DNA of 48,697 nt from a bacterium. GTDB lineage: Bacteria; Planctomycetota; SZUA-567. The position numbers and the translations under genes are program-made. Where the stretch lies: NCBI GenBank assembly GCA_003245715.1, contig QKCJ01000051.1, positions 1 to 48,697 on the forward strand, given 5' to 3'. The stretch's first letter is position 1. Each line of letters opens with the position of its first letter. Of this stretch, positions 9,091-17,531 are shown piece after piece. The notes under the pieces are model-generated. The model saw only the letters and a program-made list of their open reading frames with translations. It was not told the DNA's origin and searched no databases.

Positions 9091-10257
9091 TCATTTTCCG
9101 GATTTTTTGAGATCGACAATCTTCTCAAAGACAGCCACCGTCTCGCGCACAACCTGCTCAAAACTGCGCGGTTCAATATCAATTGCCGCCTGCCGCCCCA
9201 TTTCCTGACGCGCCTCATCATCCATCAGCCTGCCAAGGAATCCCGCCAGAGTGGTGTAATCTGCATAATCATCAAGAACAAAGCCAGTCTGCCCATGGCG
9301 GATAAGCTCATAAGCACCATTCTGGGTTGTTGTTATCGCCGGCAACCCGCAGGCCATCGCCTCAACCGTAACCCCAGCACAAGGATCATACATTGTCGGC
9401 AAGACAAAAACATCCCCCGCAGCATAAAGGCGTTCAGGATTGCGCAGTGACCCCAGAAAATTAAGGCGAAGATGCTCAATTCCGACCTCATCGGCAATTT
9501 TCTTGTACGGCGCGCTGTTTCCTTTTCCGGCGATGAACAATTTATAACGCCGACCATTATGGCCAAGCTCCCCCAAAGCCCTGATAATTGTCTCAAGCCC
9601 TTTTCGCGGCCAGTTATGCGAGACAAAAAGCAGGCCCAGATCATTCTCCTGCAGGCCATATTCAATGCGGGAAGTCTTGCGGAATTTTTCACGAACCTGA
9701 GGATTGAAGATCTCGCGGTCAACCCCGTTGTGGACAACGGCCACACGTTCCGGTGCAACATTACCGTACATTTCAGCATGTTTTTGTATAAGATGGGAAT
9801 TGGCAAGGATCATCTTTACATTTTCAGCCTTGAATATCTGATTCTCCAGCCAGATCTGCGCAAGATGGGTGGGGTTTAATATACTGCGGATTGTGCGCCA
9901 AATAGGGTTAGGCATCCGCACCTCAAGCCAGTGTTCATGCGCTCCTCCGCCCATAAAATACAGATCAGCCGGAAAGGCCTGAGTCAGCGCGTAAACCACA
10001 TCATATTCCTCTTGGGCCTGGTCGTCAGCAAGCACCTTGCGGACATTTGAGCAAAAGCTTAATATTTTGTAAAAACCCGGTTTTTTAGGCATTTTCACAT
10101 AATGTTTGTGTACTTCCTGTGGCACATCTTCAATAATAACCCCATAAAGATGAACCTCATGGCCGAAAGAGATCAGCGTTGAGGCAAAGTCTACAGCATA
10201 CCGCTCTGCCCCGCCCCCGCTCTGGGAAAATACTTTATTTATTAATGCAATACGCAT
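9091..10257 (-). CDS. Glycosyltransferase family 4 (lipopolysaccharide type)
   Basis: GT-B fold retaining glycosyltransferase of 388 residues, probably acting at the cytoplasmic face of the inner membrane on an envelope glycan. The N-terminal domain starts NKVFSQSGGGAERYAVDFA, the GGAER loop common in WaaG/RfaG-like enzymes. The linker region carries VAVVHNGVD, and the C-terminal nucleotide-sugar domain carries LLFVSHNWPRKGL, LPTMYDPCAGVTVEAMACGLP (EX7E-like motif) and GFVLDD. The frame opens 14 codons earlier at another ATG, but that one has no ribosome site. The start used here has GGAAA about eight bases upstream and fits the family. It is a single-gene unit. Donor and acceptor cannot be told from sequence. 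Confidence 0.85.
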   Translation of the reverse strand: MRIALINKVFSQSGGGAERYAVDFASTLISFGHEVHLYGVIIEDVPQEVHKHYVKMPKKPGFYKILSFCSNVRKVLADDQAQEEYDVVYALTQAFPADLYFMGGGAHEHWLEVRMPNPIWRTIRSILNPTHLAQIWLENQIFKAENVKMILANSHLIQKHAEMYGNVAPERVAVVHNGVDREIFNPQVREKFRKTSRIEYGLQENDLGLLFVSHNWPRKGLETIIRALGELGHNGRRYKLFIAGKGNSAPYKKIADEVGIEHLRLNFLGSLRNPERLYAAGDVFVLPTMYDPCAGVTVEAMACGLPAITTTQNGAYELIRHGQTGFVLDDYADYTTLAGFLGRLMDDEARQEMGRQAAIDIEPRSFEQVVRETVAVFEKIVDLKKSGK

Positions 10258-10350
10258 ATCACTGTTTCCATAAAAATCAAAGCAACAATTATATCCCATT
10301 AATAATCAATATCAAGTATCACCGTTAATCTATTTCTCAGGGATTTGTTC

Positions 10351-10375
10351 AAAAAAAAATCACCCCGGAAGGTGA
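10351..10375 (-). terminator. Terminator of the diguanylate cyclase gene
   Basis: A 5-bp stem TCACC/GGTGA (10360-10364 with 10371-10375) is followed on the minus strand by nine T. The stem is short, but the T tract and position directly after the stop codon fit an intrinsic terminator. Confidence 0.65.
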
Positions 10376-10406
10376 CGGTATGCAAATATACGGTCGTATG
10401 CTGATT

Positions 10407-11807
10407 TTAATTTATATCAACACACGTCACCAGATTACGCCCCTTCTTTTTCGCTTCATAAAGGCATTTGTCCGCGCAGTCCAGCAACCGCTGTGAATTA
10501 ATCACCTGCCTCTTGATTGAGGCGACCCCGACAGAAATGGTAATACCGATCTTGCCGACAGGTGTCTCAAAATCGCACGCCTCGACAGATTGCCTGAGCC
10601 TTTCCGCAATAGGCATCGCAGTTTCATGGTCAGATTCAGGTAGGATAACCGCAAATTCCTCACCACCATAACGGGCGACCGTATCAGTCTCACGCAGAGT
10701 ATTAAGAAAGATCACAGCCAGCTCTTTGAGGATCAGATCGCCGATCGGATGACCGTGCGTGTCATTGACATCCTTGAAGTGGTCAATATCGATCATCAGC
10801 AAGGTTAGCGGATGTTCATAGCGCCCTGCGCGCCTTGCTTCGCGCTCAAGGGTCATATCAAATTGGCGGCGGTTGCTGAGTCCGGTGAGCGGGTCTGTCA
10901 GGGAGAGACGCTCAAGCTCCATGCCTTTAAGCTGCAGTTCTTTCTGTGCCTGAATAAGATAATCGGTAGTTCTGTCCTGCTCACGCAATACTCGGTTATA
11001 ACGGTCTACTTGACGACGGAGCTTTTTCTCCATTTCAATCTGCTCTGTGGCATCGAGGGCGATAAAAATAATGGATTCGATTTTACCTTCATTGCTGTAA
11101 ATAGGCGCAGCTCTCACATCAAGGTGACGCAGAGTGCCTTCAATTGTCACTGGCAGCTTCCCATTCTCGACATTACCTGTTTCAAGAGCCCGCATCACGG
11201 GATGCTCTTCAGTTGCGATTTCATTATCATTGAAGCAACTCTCAAAAAGATTATCGCCAATATGGGGGACTGTAAAAGTGGCACGGAATGAACGGTTCAT
11301 TTCAAGAATACGCATATCCGGTGAAACAACAACAATCAAAACCGGAGAATTATCGATGATAGCCTGATACTTTCGCGCATCGGTAAGGCTTTTACGCTCA
11401 AGCTCGCGCAGACGGACAATATTGCGGATGATTGAGGACAAATGCGAAATATCGCAAGGCTTGCAGAGATGCTGAAAAGCGCCGTTTGCATAAGAGGTTG
11501 CGATGTCTTCAGTCGACGTACGCGCGGAAAGGACGAGAATCGGGATGTTTGAGGTTATCGGAGACTCTTTAATGCGCTTCATAACATCATAGCCATCCAA
11601 ATCACCAGGCATAACGATATCAAGAACAACGCAGTCTATATGCTCCCACTCCTGATGGACAAGCTCAAGTCCGGCCTCCGCATTGCGGGCCAGAAATGTA
11701 CGATAACCATGGTGTTCCAACGCATTTGACAGAATCGTCAATGCATCTGGGTCATCATCGATTAAAAGTACCGCACCACCTTCACCGGGCAAAATAACTA
11801 CTCCCAC
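10407..11807 (-). CDS. REC-PAS-GGDEF diguanylate cyclase
   Basis: Response regulator that makes cyclic di-GMP. Residues 13-130 are a receiver with DDD at 17-19, phosphoacceptor D63 (VLDIVMPGDLDG) and the lysine in LCKP. Residues 145-255 form a PAS domain, followed by a coiled coil (about 255-300). The GGDEF domain (300-465) has metal ligand D340 (MIDIDHFKD) and active site GGEEF at 381-385. RETD at 372-375, five residues before it, is a complete inhibitory I-site, so product feedback is expected. The GTG at the stated start has no clear ribosome site. A TTG at 11792 has GGAG eight bases upstream and may be the true start, removing five residues. It stands apart from the chemotaxis operon. Confidence 0.92.
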   Translation of the reverse strand: MGVVILPGEGGAVLLIDDDPDALTILSNALEHHGYRTFLARNAEAGLELVHQEWEHIDCVVLDIVMPGDLDGYDVMKRIKESPITSNIPILVLSARTSTEDIATSYANGAFQHLCKPCDISHLSSIIRNIVRLRELERKSLTDARKYQAIIDNSPVLIVVVSPDMRILEMNRSFRATFTVPHIGDNLFESCFNDNEIATEEHPVMRALETGNVENGKLPVTIEGTLRHLDVRAAPIYSNEGKIESIIFIALDATEQIEMEKKLRRQVDRYNRVLREQDRTTDYLIQAQKELQLKGMELERLSLTDPLTGLSNRRQFDMTLEREARRAGRYEHPLTLLMIDIDHFKDVNDTHGHPIGDLILKELAVIFLNTLRETDTVARYGGEEFAVILPESDHETAMPIAERLRQSVEACDFETPVGKIGITISVGVASIKRQVINSQRLLDCADKCLYEAKKKGRNLVTCVDIN

Positions 11808-11900
11808 ACTACATAATAGTATACAAAAATCACAAGTTACATTTAACTCATAATTATGCGATGAAAACGAATATAAAACAACAGAAAAAAATCAGGTATG

Positions 11901-12833
11901 TTAAAAAAATACTTTTGACAAGACAAATGTCGCATTTTCCACATCCAATAGTATCTGTTGTCTCAAATTATCCAGTGAAGAAAATGACTTTTCATCCCGG
12001 ATTTTTTCATGGAAAAATACCTCCACGCTCTGTCCGTACAGATTGCCATGAAAATCAAATAAATGTGTCTCAATGTAAATATCGTTTTCGTTGGTACTGT
12101 CAACGGTCGGGCGATGCCCAATATTGGTGATACTCTTGAAGAAACTGTCACCGCAGCGGGTTGTGGTGGCATAGACTCCGCGCGGTGGATGCAATTCGTG
12201 GTGCGGGTCAACATTCAGGGTGGGAAAACCAATTGTACGTCCAAGTTTTTTGCCGTGCATCACAGTTCCAAGCACGGAAACCGGTCGGCCAAGCATCAGT
12301 TCAGCCTGGCGCAAGTCGCCGTTACAGACAGCATCGCGGACATTACTTGAAGAAACCCGCACACCTTCAATCACAACCGGTTCAACGATCTCGCACCACA
12401 ACGGTAGCTGCGATTTCTGCAGAAACCCGGCATTCCCCTCGCCTTTATAGCCAAAGCTGCCATTACCGCCAAGCACGACCCCGCAGGCATTAAGCCGCTC
12501 AATCAGAAATTTGCGGCAGAAGTCGTCAGCACTGATTTTCGAAAATTCCTCGGTAAAAGAAAGAACCCAGGCGGCATCCGGGCCGATCTGATTAATCAGC
12601 ACCAGGCGGTGGTTGAGGCTGCAGATCATCTCAGGCCCTGCAGAAAGCAGCGAACGCGGATGAATATCAAATGTAAGAACAAATGCCACAGCTTCATTAG
12701 CCGTGGCAAGTTCAATAGTCTTGGATATAACGCGCTGATGTCCCAGATGTACGCCGTCAAACATACCGATTGCCACTACAGACTTTGTACCGGGAAACGG
12801 GGATACAGCTTCGTTTCCAAATAGCTTTTTCAT
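11901..12833 (-). CDS. ribF: Bifunctional riboflavin kinase/FAD synthetase RibF
   Basis: Makes FMN from riboflavin and then FAD from FMN. The 310 residues match the usual RibF length. The N-terminal FAD synthetase half has the nucleotidyltransferase motif GMFDGVHLGHQ (about 23-33) and SSSNVRDAV, equivalent to the SSTxIR signature. The C-terminal flavokinase half has GRTIGFPTLNV and NIGHRPTVD. The ATG is preceded by AAGGT. It begins 20 bases after the lipoprotein gene, and the two are probably cotranscribed from the promoter near 13600. Confidence 0.94.
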   Translation of the reverse strand: MKKLFGNEAVSPFPGTKSVVAIGMFDGVHLGHQRVISKTIELATANEAVAFVLTFDIHPRSLLSAGPEMICSLNHRLVLINQIGPDAAWVLSFTEEFSKISADDFCRKFLIERLNACGVVLGGNGSFGYKGEGNAGFLQKSQLPLWCEIVEPVVIEGVRVSSSNVRDAVCNGDLRQAELMLGRPVSVLGTVMHGKKLGRTIGFPTLNVDPHHELHPPRGVYATTTRCGDSFFKSITNIGHRPTVDSTNENDIYIETHLFDFHGNLYGQSVEVFFHEKIRDEKSFSSLDNLRQQILLDVENATFVLSKVFF

Positions 12834-12853
12834 AATACCTTATGTCTTTATAC

Positions 12854-13483
12854 TCAAAAAGCGGCTTTGGTCAGGTGCGGACTTAGCTTGTCCCAGGTGC
12901 GCGGGCCGATAACACCGTCAGCCTTCAGACCTTCTGCACGCTGAAACTGCTTGATCGCACGCTCGGTATTTGCCCCCATCCGTCCATCAATACGTCCGGG
13001 GTTAAATCCTGCATTCTTCAGAGCAGTCTGAACATCACGAACACTCAAAGCAGGAATAAGGATAACTTTTTTCGCTTTTGAAGACTTTTTAGAGGTAGTC
13101 GTATGAGTCACAGCCTTGGCTTTGCTGCGGCTGGCCGCCGGAACGGGCTGGCTCAAAGTTGCGATTTCATCTTTGAGTGTACGGCTGGGCGCATTTGCCG
13201 GGGTGATATCAGTAATCTGAACAACCGGCTGATTTGGATTAACCGGTGTTACAGTAACTGTGTTTGCACTCGGCTGCAGGGTGACGGCAGAAGACGGCTG
13301 CTTATTGTCCATCTGCTCACTGATCACAGTCAAATGAGCCTGCAGATCATTAAAACGCTGTTCCGTATACTGGCGAAGCTGTTCAACCTCTACAGCAGCC
13401 TTATCTTTTTCATTATTACAACCGCCAAGCAGGAAAGCACTTGCACCAAAAATCGTTGATACAGCGATAGTTCTTATTTTCAT
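12854..13483 (-). CDS. Lipoprotein with peptidoglycan-binding domain
   Basis: Predicted lipoprotein of 209 residues. A signal peptide ends in the lipobox LLGGC, with the acylated cysteine at residue 22. A coiled-coil segment of about 40 residues follows (EVEQLRQYTEQRFNDLQAHL), then a Pro/Thr/Lys-rich linker. The C-terminal 65 residues are a PG_binding_1 domain: two repeats around AGFNPGRIDGRMGANTERAI and GLKADGVIGPRTWDKL. It probably tethers a membrane to the peptidoglycan. Arg at position 2 of the lipoprotein distal to Cys is Asn-Asn-Glu, without the Asp that would signal inner-membrane retention. An upstream ATG four codons earlier is less likely, because GAGGG lies just before the ATG chosen here. 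Confidence 0.85.
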   Translation of the reverse strand: MKIRTIAVSTIFGASAFLLGGCNNEKDKAAVEVEQLRQYTEQRFNDLQAHLTVISEQMDNKQPSSAVTLQPSANTVTVTPVNPNQPVVQITDITPANAPSRTLKDEIATLSQPVPAASRSKAKAVTHTTTSKKSSKAKKVILIPALSVRDVQTALKNAGFNPGRIDGRMGANTERAIKQFQRAEGLKADGVIGPRTWDKLSPHLTKAAF

Positions 13484-13588
13484 GTTAACCCTCATTCTTG
13501 AAAATCAGCTAATTTTAACTGAGTAATTAATGCTTATATCGTCAAACTTAGCGAAAAAATCAAAAGAAAATTATGCAATGTACTAATA

Positions 13589-13616
13589 GTTATATTTTTA
13601 CAGCTCAAAAAGTCAA
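13589..13616 (-). promoter_or_regulatory. Candidate sigma-70 promoter of lipoprotein-ribF
   Basis: On the minus strand, TTGACT (13616-13611) and TATAAC (13594-13589) are separated by 16 bases, each matching consensus at five of six positions. This gives a leader of roughly 100 bases before the lipoprotein gene. Confidence 0.6.
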
Positions 13617-13664
13617 TAATCATTTTATAATCAGCAGAAAATAGCGGATATACACGCTTTAGTC

Positions 13665-13692
13665 TTGAGTTGACCGGTTCTCTTGCTAAAAT
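13665..13692 (+). promoter_or_regulatory. Candidate sigma-70 promoter of the small conserved gene
   Basis: TTGAGT (13665-13670) and TAAAAT (13687-13692) are spaced by 16 bases. The predicted start is near 13699, about 45 bases before the ATG at 13745. It is divergent from the lipoprotein promoter. Confidence 0.5.
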
Positions 13693-13744
13693 GTAAGTAA
13701 TGTAAGCGATTTATCTTTAATGAATATACTATGAAAGGCATAAA

Positions 13745-14110
13745 ATGAGCGCAGGAGACCTGGACCAACTCACCGTTGACACCAACAACCTTTACAGGGA
13801 AGAGATCATTACCGACAGCAAGGCCGCAACCATCCGCAAGATGATCCCGATCAAGCTCGACGAAAGCATTGATGACAACCGCGAAACCTACTACATCGGC
13901 CAGACCAACATCATGAGTCCGATGGGAACAATTCCTATCAACACAGTACTTGAAGGTAAAACCCTTGAAGAAGCCCTCAAGGGTTTCCCTGAAGCAATCA
14001 AGAAGTCTGTTGAAAAACTTATTGAAGAAGCCAAAGAATACCAGCGCCAGGAAGCAAGCAAGATTGTTGTGCCCGGTCAGCACTCCGGCGGCAGCAGCCT
14101 GCACCTCTAA
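13745..14110 (+). CDS. Small conserved cytoplasmic protein, function unknown
   Basis: Soluble protein of 121 residues without signal peptide or membrane segment. It has an N-terminal LYREEIITDSKAATIRKM block, a central beta-rich part (YYIGQTNIMSPMGTIPINT), a charged helix (GKTLEEALKGFPEAIKKSVEKLIEEAKEYQR) and the tail SKIVVPGQ. I recall similar proteins annotated only as 'cytoplasmic protein' in deltaproteobacteria and other phyla, all sharing NLYREE, a GQxxxxxPxGxxP core and a C-terminal IVVP. That is memory, not a search. It is monocistronic, with its own promoter, a GAAAGG ribosome site and a terminator, which suggests a well-expressed housekeeping or structural role. Confidence 0.8.
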   Translation: MSAGDLDQLTVDTNNLYREEIITDSKAATIRKMIPIKLDESIDDNRETYYIGQTNIMSPMGTIPINTVLEGKTLEEALKGFPEAIKKSVEKLIEEAKEYQRQEASKIVVPGQHSGGSSLHL

Positions 14111-14140
14111 TATTTCAGCCTATCATTCAATCCGGCACAA

Positions 14141-14178
14141 TAGACGTCACAGAAATCCTGAGGCGTCTATTTTTTTTA
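14141..14178 (+). terminator. Terminator of the small conserved gene
   Basis: A 12-bp stem with one wobble pair and one mismatch (14141-14152 with 14158-14169) is followed by a tract of eight T. It lies 31 bases after the stop codon at 14110. Confidence 0.8.
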
Positions 14179-14189
14179 CACATCAAAAT

Positions 14190-14225
14190 AAAAAAGAGCC
14201 TACCCCGGATTCAGGGCAGGCTCTT
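14190..14225 (-). terminator. Terminator of tsf
   Basis: A 12-bp stem with one mismatch (14194-14205 with 14214-14225) and an 8-base loop is followed on the minus strand by T residues. It sits about 35 bases after the tsf stop and ends the rpsB-tsf transcript. Confidence 0.85.
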
Positions 14226-14258
14226 ATTATTTGTTATAACGCAGATGCCAAACTAAGC

Positions 14259-15116
14259 TTAGTTACCAAGCTCAAAACGTGCAAACTCAACAACTTCAGC
14301 CTTGCTGCCGCCAGCATCCTTGGCAGCCTTCTCAACCATTGCGCTGACTGTAAGCTTGCCGTCGGGGTCCTTAACGAAGAGCTGCTCAGTAAGACACTTC
14401 TCGCCGAAGAACTTGCTGAGCTTACCCTCAAGAATCTTATCCTGAATATTTTCAGGCTTGTTCTTGACCTCTTCCATGAAGACTTCCTTCTCTTTGGCAA
14501 CCATGTCAGCCGGAACGCCGCCACGGTTAAGAGCAACCGGACGAACAGCAACAGCGTGCATACAAACATCGTTAGCCGCAGTCTGCAGAGCGCCGGCATC
14601 GCAACCGTCAAACTTAATGAGACAAATCGCGCCTGACTTGTTGTTAAAGTGTGAGTATGAACCAAGAACAGCACCGGCAGGTGCTTCAATGCGGCCAAGC
14701 TTCTTGACAACAACATTCTCGCCGATAACACCGATAAGAGCTTTGACCTTGTCTTCGATCTTCTCGCCACCAACCTCGACCTGTGTCAGTTCTTCAGCGC
14801 TTTTGGCACCAGAAGTAAAGGCTGCGGCAGTAGCTTCTTTGACCAGAGCCTGAAAACGTTCGTTATTGGTTGTAGGTTCCTGCTCGCACTGGATCTCAAG
14901 GATAACAGCAACATTGTCACGGATCTCAATATTGATGACACCTTCACCTGTAGCGCGGTCAGCCTTCTTGGCAGCCTTATCAAGACCCTTCTTGCGAAGA
15001 ATCATCTCAGCTTCTTCCATATTACCGTTTGCGTCAGTCAGAGCCTTCTTGCAGTCAGTAATACCCATACCGGTTATCTCACGCAACTCTTTGATCATCT
15101 TGGCGTCAATAGCCAT
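14259..15116 (-). CDS. tsf: Translation elongation factor EF-Ts
   Basis: Guanine nucleotide exchange factor that recycles EF-Tu-GDP. The 285 residues start with a UBA-like domain (MAIDAKMIKELREITGMGI) and the EF-Ts signature TGMGITDCKKALTDANGN. The core domains include GEGVINIEI, an HFNNKSGAICLIKFD segment (equivalent to the usual Y-I-H-G-x-R-x-G-V-L region), CMHAVAVRPVALN and PDGKLTVSAMVEK. The frame opens 12 codons upstream, but the ATG used has AGGAG eight bases before it. It follows rpsB after a 148-base spacer that contains a small CCGG-centred hairpin without a T tract. Confidence 0.95.
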   Translation of the reverse strand: MAIDAKMIKELREITGMGITDCKKALTDANGNMEEAEMILRKKGLDKAAKKADRATGEGVINIEIRDNVAVILEIQCEQEPTTNNERFQALVKEATAAAFTSGAKSAEELTQVEVGGEKIEDKVKALIGVIGENVVVKKLGRIEAPAGAVLGSYSHFNNKSGAICLIKFDGCDAGALQTAANDVCMHAVAVRPVALNRGGVPADMVAKEKEVFMEEVKNKPENIQDKILEGKLSKFFGEKCLTEQLFVKDPDGKLTVSAMVEKAAKDAGGSKAEVVEFARFELGN

Positions 15117-15264
15117 AATCACATCTCCTGTATATATTTTATTTAATTGCAAAATTCATTTTTATCTGCCGCCTGATAATTCACCCCCTGCAGCAAACAC
15201 CCAAGCCGCATCATACAGACAAACAGAAATTGCACATCAGTGTATTGCCGGGAAGCCGGAAATA

Positions 15265-16074
15265 CTAGTCGTCAGACATGGTGAAAGCGCCCATCTGTGA
15301 CAGATTTGTCGGGACGTCCATCTCACCCTTCTTCTCAGCGGCAGCAGCAGATACACCAGCAGCGCGAGCAGCAACAGCAGCCTTGCTGCCAGCCTTCTTT
15401 GAGCCTTCGATGATTGAATCGGCAAGCTTGCTGATAACAGTCTGGATAGCCAGCTGTGAATCATCGTTTGCAGGAATAACAAAGTCTACCGGATCAGGGT
15501 TGCTGTCTGTATCGACAACGGCAATAACCGGAATATCAAGCTTCATGGCTTCAGCAAGAGCAATGTGTTCCTGTTTTGGGTCAATCAGAACGATTGCGCC
15601 AGGAATCTTGTCCATCTTGCGGATACCTTCAAAGTTGCGGAAAACTTTCTTACGCTCACGGGTCAGGCTTGAAATCATCTTCTTTGAGAAGTTTTCAATT
15701 GAGCCTGATTCAACAAGCTGCTCAAGTTCGTTAAGACGGGTAACACGCTTGCGCATGGTGTCCATGTTGGTCAGACAGCCACCGAGCCAGCGATGAACAA
15801 CAAAGAAGCTGTCAGCGCGGCTTGCTTCCTGACGAATGATGTCTGCAGCCTGACGCTTGGTACCGACGAAAAGAACCTTCTTGCCGCTTGCAGCAATACT
15901 TTCAAGGAAAGCACATGAACGGAAGATACCCTTCAAAGTCTCGCGAAGGTTGATGATGTGGATGCCACCCTTCTTTGAGTGGATGTAGGGCTTCATCTTC
16001 GGATCCCAGTTGGCAGCGCGGCTACCGAAATGTACACCTGCTTCGATGAGTTCCTTGAGTGTTACTTCTGGCAT
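15265..16074 (-). CDS. rpsB: 30S ribosomal protein S2
   Basis: Small-subunit protein of 269 residues with the S2 hallmarks LIEAGVHFGSRAANWDPKMKPYI, GGIHIINLRET, FVGTKRQA, VVHRWLGGCLTN and AVVDTDSNPDPVDFVIPANDDS. The C-terminal 40 residues form an Ala-rich tail longer than that of E. coli S2. The frame opens nine codons earlier, but the ATG used has AAGGAG seven bases upstream and begins MPEVTLKELIEAG. It is followed by tsf, the standard bacterial order. Confidence 0.96.
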   Translation of the reverse strand: MPEVTLKELIEAGVHFGSRAANWDPKMKPYIHSKKGGIHIINLRETLKGIFRSCAFLESIAASGKKVLFVGTKRQAADIIRQEASRADSFFVVHRWLGGCLTNMDTMRKRVTRLNELEQLVESGSIENFSKKMISSLTRERKKVFRNFEGIRKMDKIPGAIVLIDPKQEHIALAEAMKLDIPVIAVVDTDSNPDPVDFVIPANDDSQLAIQTVISKLADSIIEGSKKAGSKAAVAARAAGVSAAAAEKKGEMDVPTNLSQMGAFTMSDD

Positions 16075-16174
16075 TAGATTCTCCTTTGCCGGTTCTGGCA
16101 AGCATCTGATGATTAAGACGTTAAGTCACATCTTACAGACAATTACCGCTTTAATAAGAAATAAAAACAAACTC

Positions 16175-16199
16175 CGCAACGCAGACCCCTGCGATTGCG
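16175..16199 (-). promoter_or_regulatory. Stem-loop in the rpsB leader
   Basis: Within the 5' leader of rpsB, two stacked 5-bp stems (16175-16184 with 16189-16199, one bulged A) close a 4-base loop. It lies about 100 bases before the start codon, with no T tract. Position and shape suggest an S2-binding autoregulatory element, which is inference. Confidence 0.45.
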
Positions 16200-16209
16200 A
16201 AGGAAGGGT

Positions 16210-16237
16210 ATCTTACGCAAATAACCACTTAAGTCAA
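16210..16237 (-). promoter_or_regulatory. Candidate sigma-70 promoter of rpsB-tsf
   Basis: On the minus strand, TTGACT (16237-16232) and TAAGAT (16215-16210) are separated by 16 bases. The predicted transcript start near 16203 leaves a leader of about 130 bases before rpsB, which includes the stem-loop at 16175-16199. Confidence 0.6.
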
Positions 16238-16313
16238 TACGATTTAACCAATTATAACGTTTTTTAATAAAAAAGGCAGGAAAATTAATGTCATATGCGC
16301 GATTGATTAATTA

Positions 16314-16961
16314 TCAATTCCTGTTAATGCTTACGAATAACCGCCTGTTTTTAATATCAAACAGGTACTTTTTGCAATAACGGTCATCACTGGAGCGAAA
16401 ACCGGCAAAATAGTTATCCGGATTTTCTCTGGCTTCTTTAATCTGCGCTATAACTTTCTTTTCTCGATCACTTTTCATATTCCAGAAATAATCCAAGTGC
16501 ATAAGAAATTTGGAATCATGCGCGATTAACGACCATTTAAGTTCTTTTCCATCACCATAAAACTGAGAATACATAAACAGAAAACGATCCGTTGGAGCTT
16601 TAAATTCCGCCATAGACGCCTCAGACAATTCATATTCCCGAAAATCATAAAAATCACCATTATTATAGAAATGGTTTCGCATGAAAACCGGCCAGCCAAT
16701 TGAAACAGAGCTGCCGATTGCTTTAGTTGCTTCCTTTGAATAACGGCAGGTTGCTTCTATTTCGCTGTAGAGATAAAAACAAAAATAGAGTACTACAGGC
16801 ACAAAAATCTTCACATATCCAGATTTTTTCTTTCCGAAGTTAAAGCTTTTCTTAATCCACGGAATATACCAGCATAACCCGATCAGAATAAACAGACCAA
16901 AGAACAACAGACCTTCAAACATATTGCTGAACATACAACTTAGCAAATCATATATGAACAC
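16314..16961 (-). CDS. Membrane protein of unknown function
   Basis: Protein of 215 residues that I do not recognise. Two hydrophobic helices lie at the N-terminus (about residues 10-34 and 52-66), separated by a lysine-rich loop (KKSFNFGKKKSGYVK). The remaining 150 residues are soluble and rich in Phe, Tyr and Asp. The GTG start has AAGGGA a few bases upstream. It follows the gene at 16982-17407 by 20 bases and is probably cotranscribed. Its base composition looks more AT-rich than its neighbours, which may indicate acquisition, but this was judged by eye. Confidence 0.6.
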   Translation of the reverse strand: MFIYDLLSCMFSNMFEGLLFFGLFILIGLCWYIPWIKKSFNFGKKKSGYVKIFVPVVLYFCFYLYSEIEATCRYSKEATKAIGSSVSIGWPVFMRNHFYNNGDFYDFREYELSEASMAEFKAPTDRFLFMYSQFYGDGKELKWSLIAHDSKFLMHLDYFWNMKSDREKKVIAQIKEARENPDNYFAGFRSSDDRYCKKYLFDIKNRRLFVSINRN

Positions 16962-16981
16962 GAAAGTCCCTTCCCTTAATA

Positions 16982-17407
16982 CTACAGCAGTATCACATCA
17001 TCATTAAGCTCTAAAGCGGTATATTTGACGCTATCATATGCTGAGCCATAATAGACCTCCACTGCCCTGAGCGGATTCTGCAGGTTTTCATTTATTGAAA
17101 TGCAATCGTAAGGTGTCAGCCATAACGGATCTGTAACCTCGCTTTCCTCAAGAAGAGTATCATAATTATTAAGGAAATCCGGCGGAACATCAAAACCGAT
17201 CACCACACCACAATACTCAGAGCCGGGATTGATCGCATGGCAACGCCGCGCCAGATCGCAGGCGTTGTCAAATAAAAGTGAGGGGTAAAATATTTTGTGG
17301 CGAAGCATACTCGGCGGAAAGCGTTTTCTGCCCTCCCCCCGTATCAGCCGCCACTCCGGCAGACCTATTGCCCTATAAAGGGTTTTATATGCGGTATTTT
17401 CACTCAT
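16982..17407 (-). CDS. Unknown protein, possibly ADP-ribosyltransferase-like
   Basis: Protein of 141 residues from the ATG at 17407. The frame opens 22 codons earlier at a TTG with no ribosome site. The order of elements, LYRAIGLPEWRLIRGEG, then HKIFYPSLLFDNACDLARRC, then CGVVIGFDVPPDFLN, resembles small ADP-ribosyltransferase-like proteins (YRA...G...K.F....A...A......VVxFxVP). The catalytic glutamate cannot be placed with confidence, so this is a weak call. It has no signal peptide in the short form. It is paired with the membrane protein gene downstream. The pair lies between ribosomal genes and an aminotransferase with no obvious functional link to either. It could equally be an unrelated family. 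Confidence 0.45.
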   Translation of the reverse strand: MSENTAYKTLYRAIGLPEWRLIRGEGRKRFPPSMLRHKIFYPSLLFDNACDLARRCHAINPGSEYCGVVIGFDVPPDFLNNYDTLLEESEVTDPLWLTPYDCISINENLQNPLRAVEVYYGSAYDSVKYTALELNDDVILL

Positions 17408-17531
17408 GCCGCAATTATAGAAATATTTCTGACAAATACAAGCAACATCAGACAGGATAAGAATAAAAAGCAATACAGTAATTGGTAGGAATTACCGATA
17501 AACTCCTTTTACATTAAATATGAGAGTCTTC

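Noticed and set aside
10812..11291. 159-residue plus-strand open frame opposite the diguanylate cyclase
   Set aside because: It is antisense to a clear REC-PAS-GGDEF gene, with no ribosome site or family pattern.
13670..13699. TTGACC as an alternative -35 for the small conserved gene
   Set aside because: No reasonable -10 occurs at 16-18 bases. The overlapping TTGAGT fits TAAAAT better.
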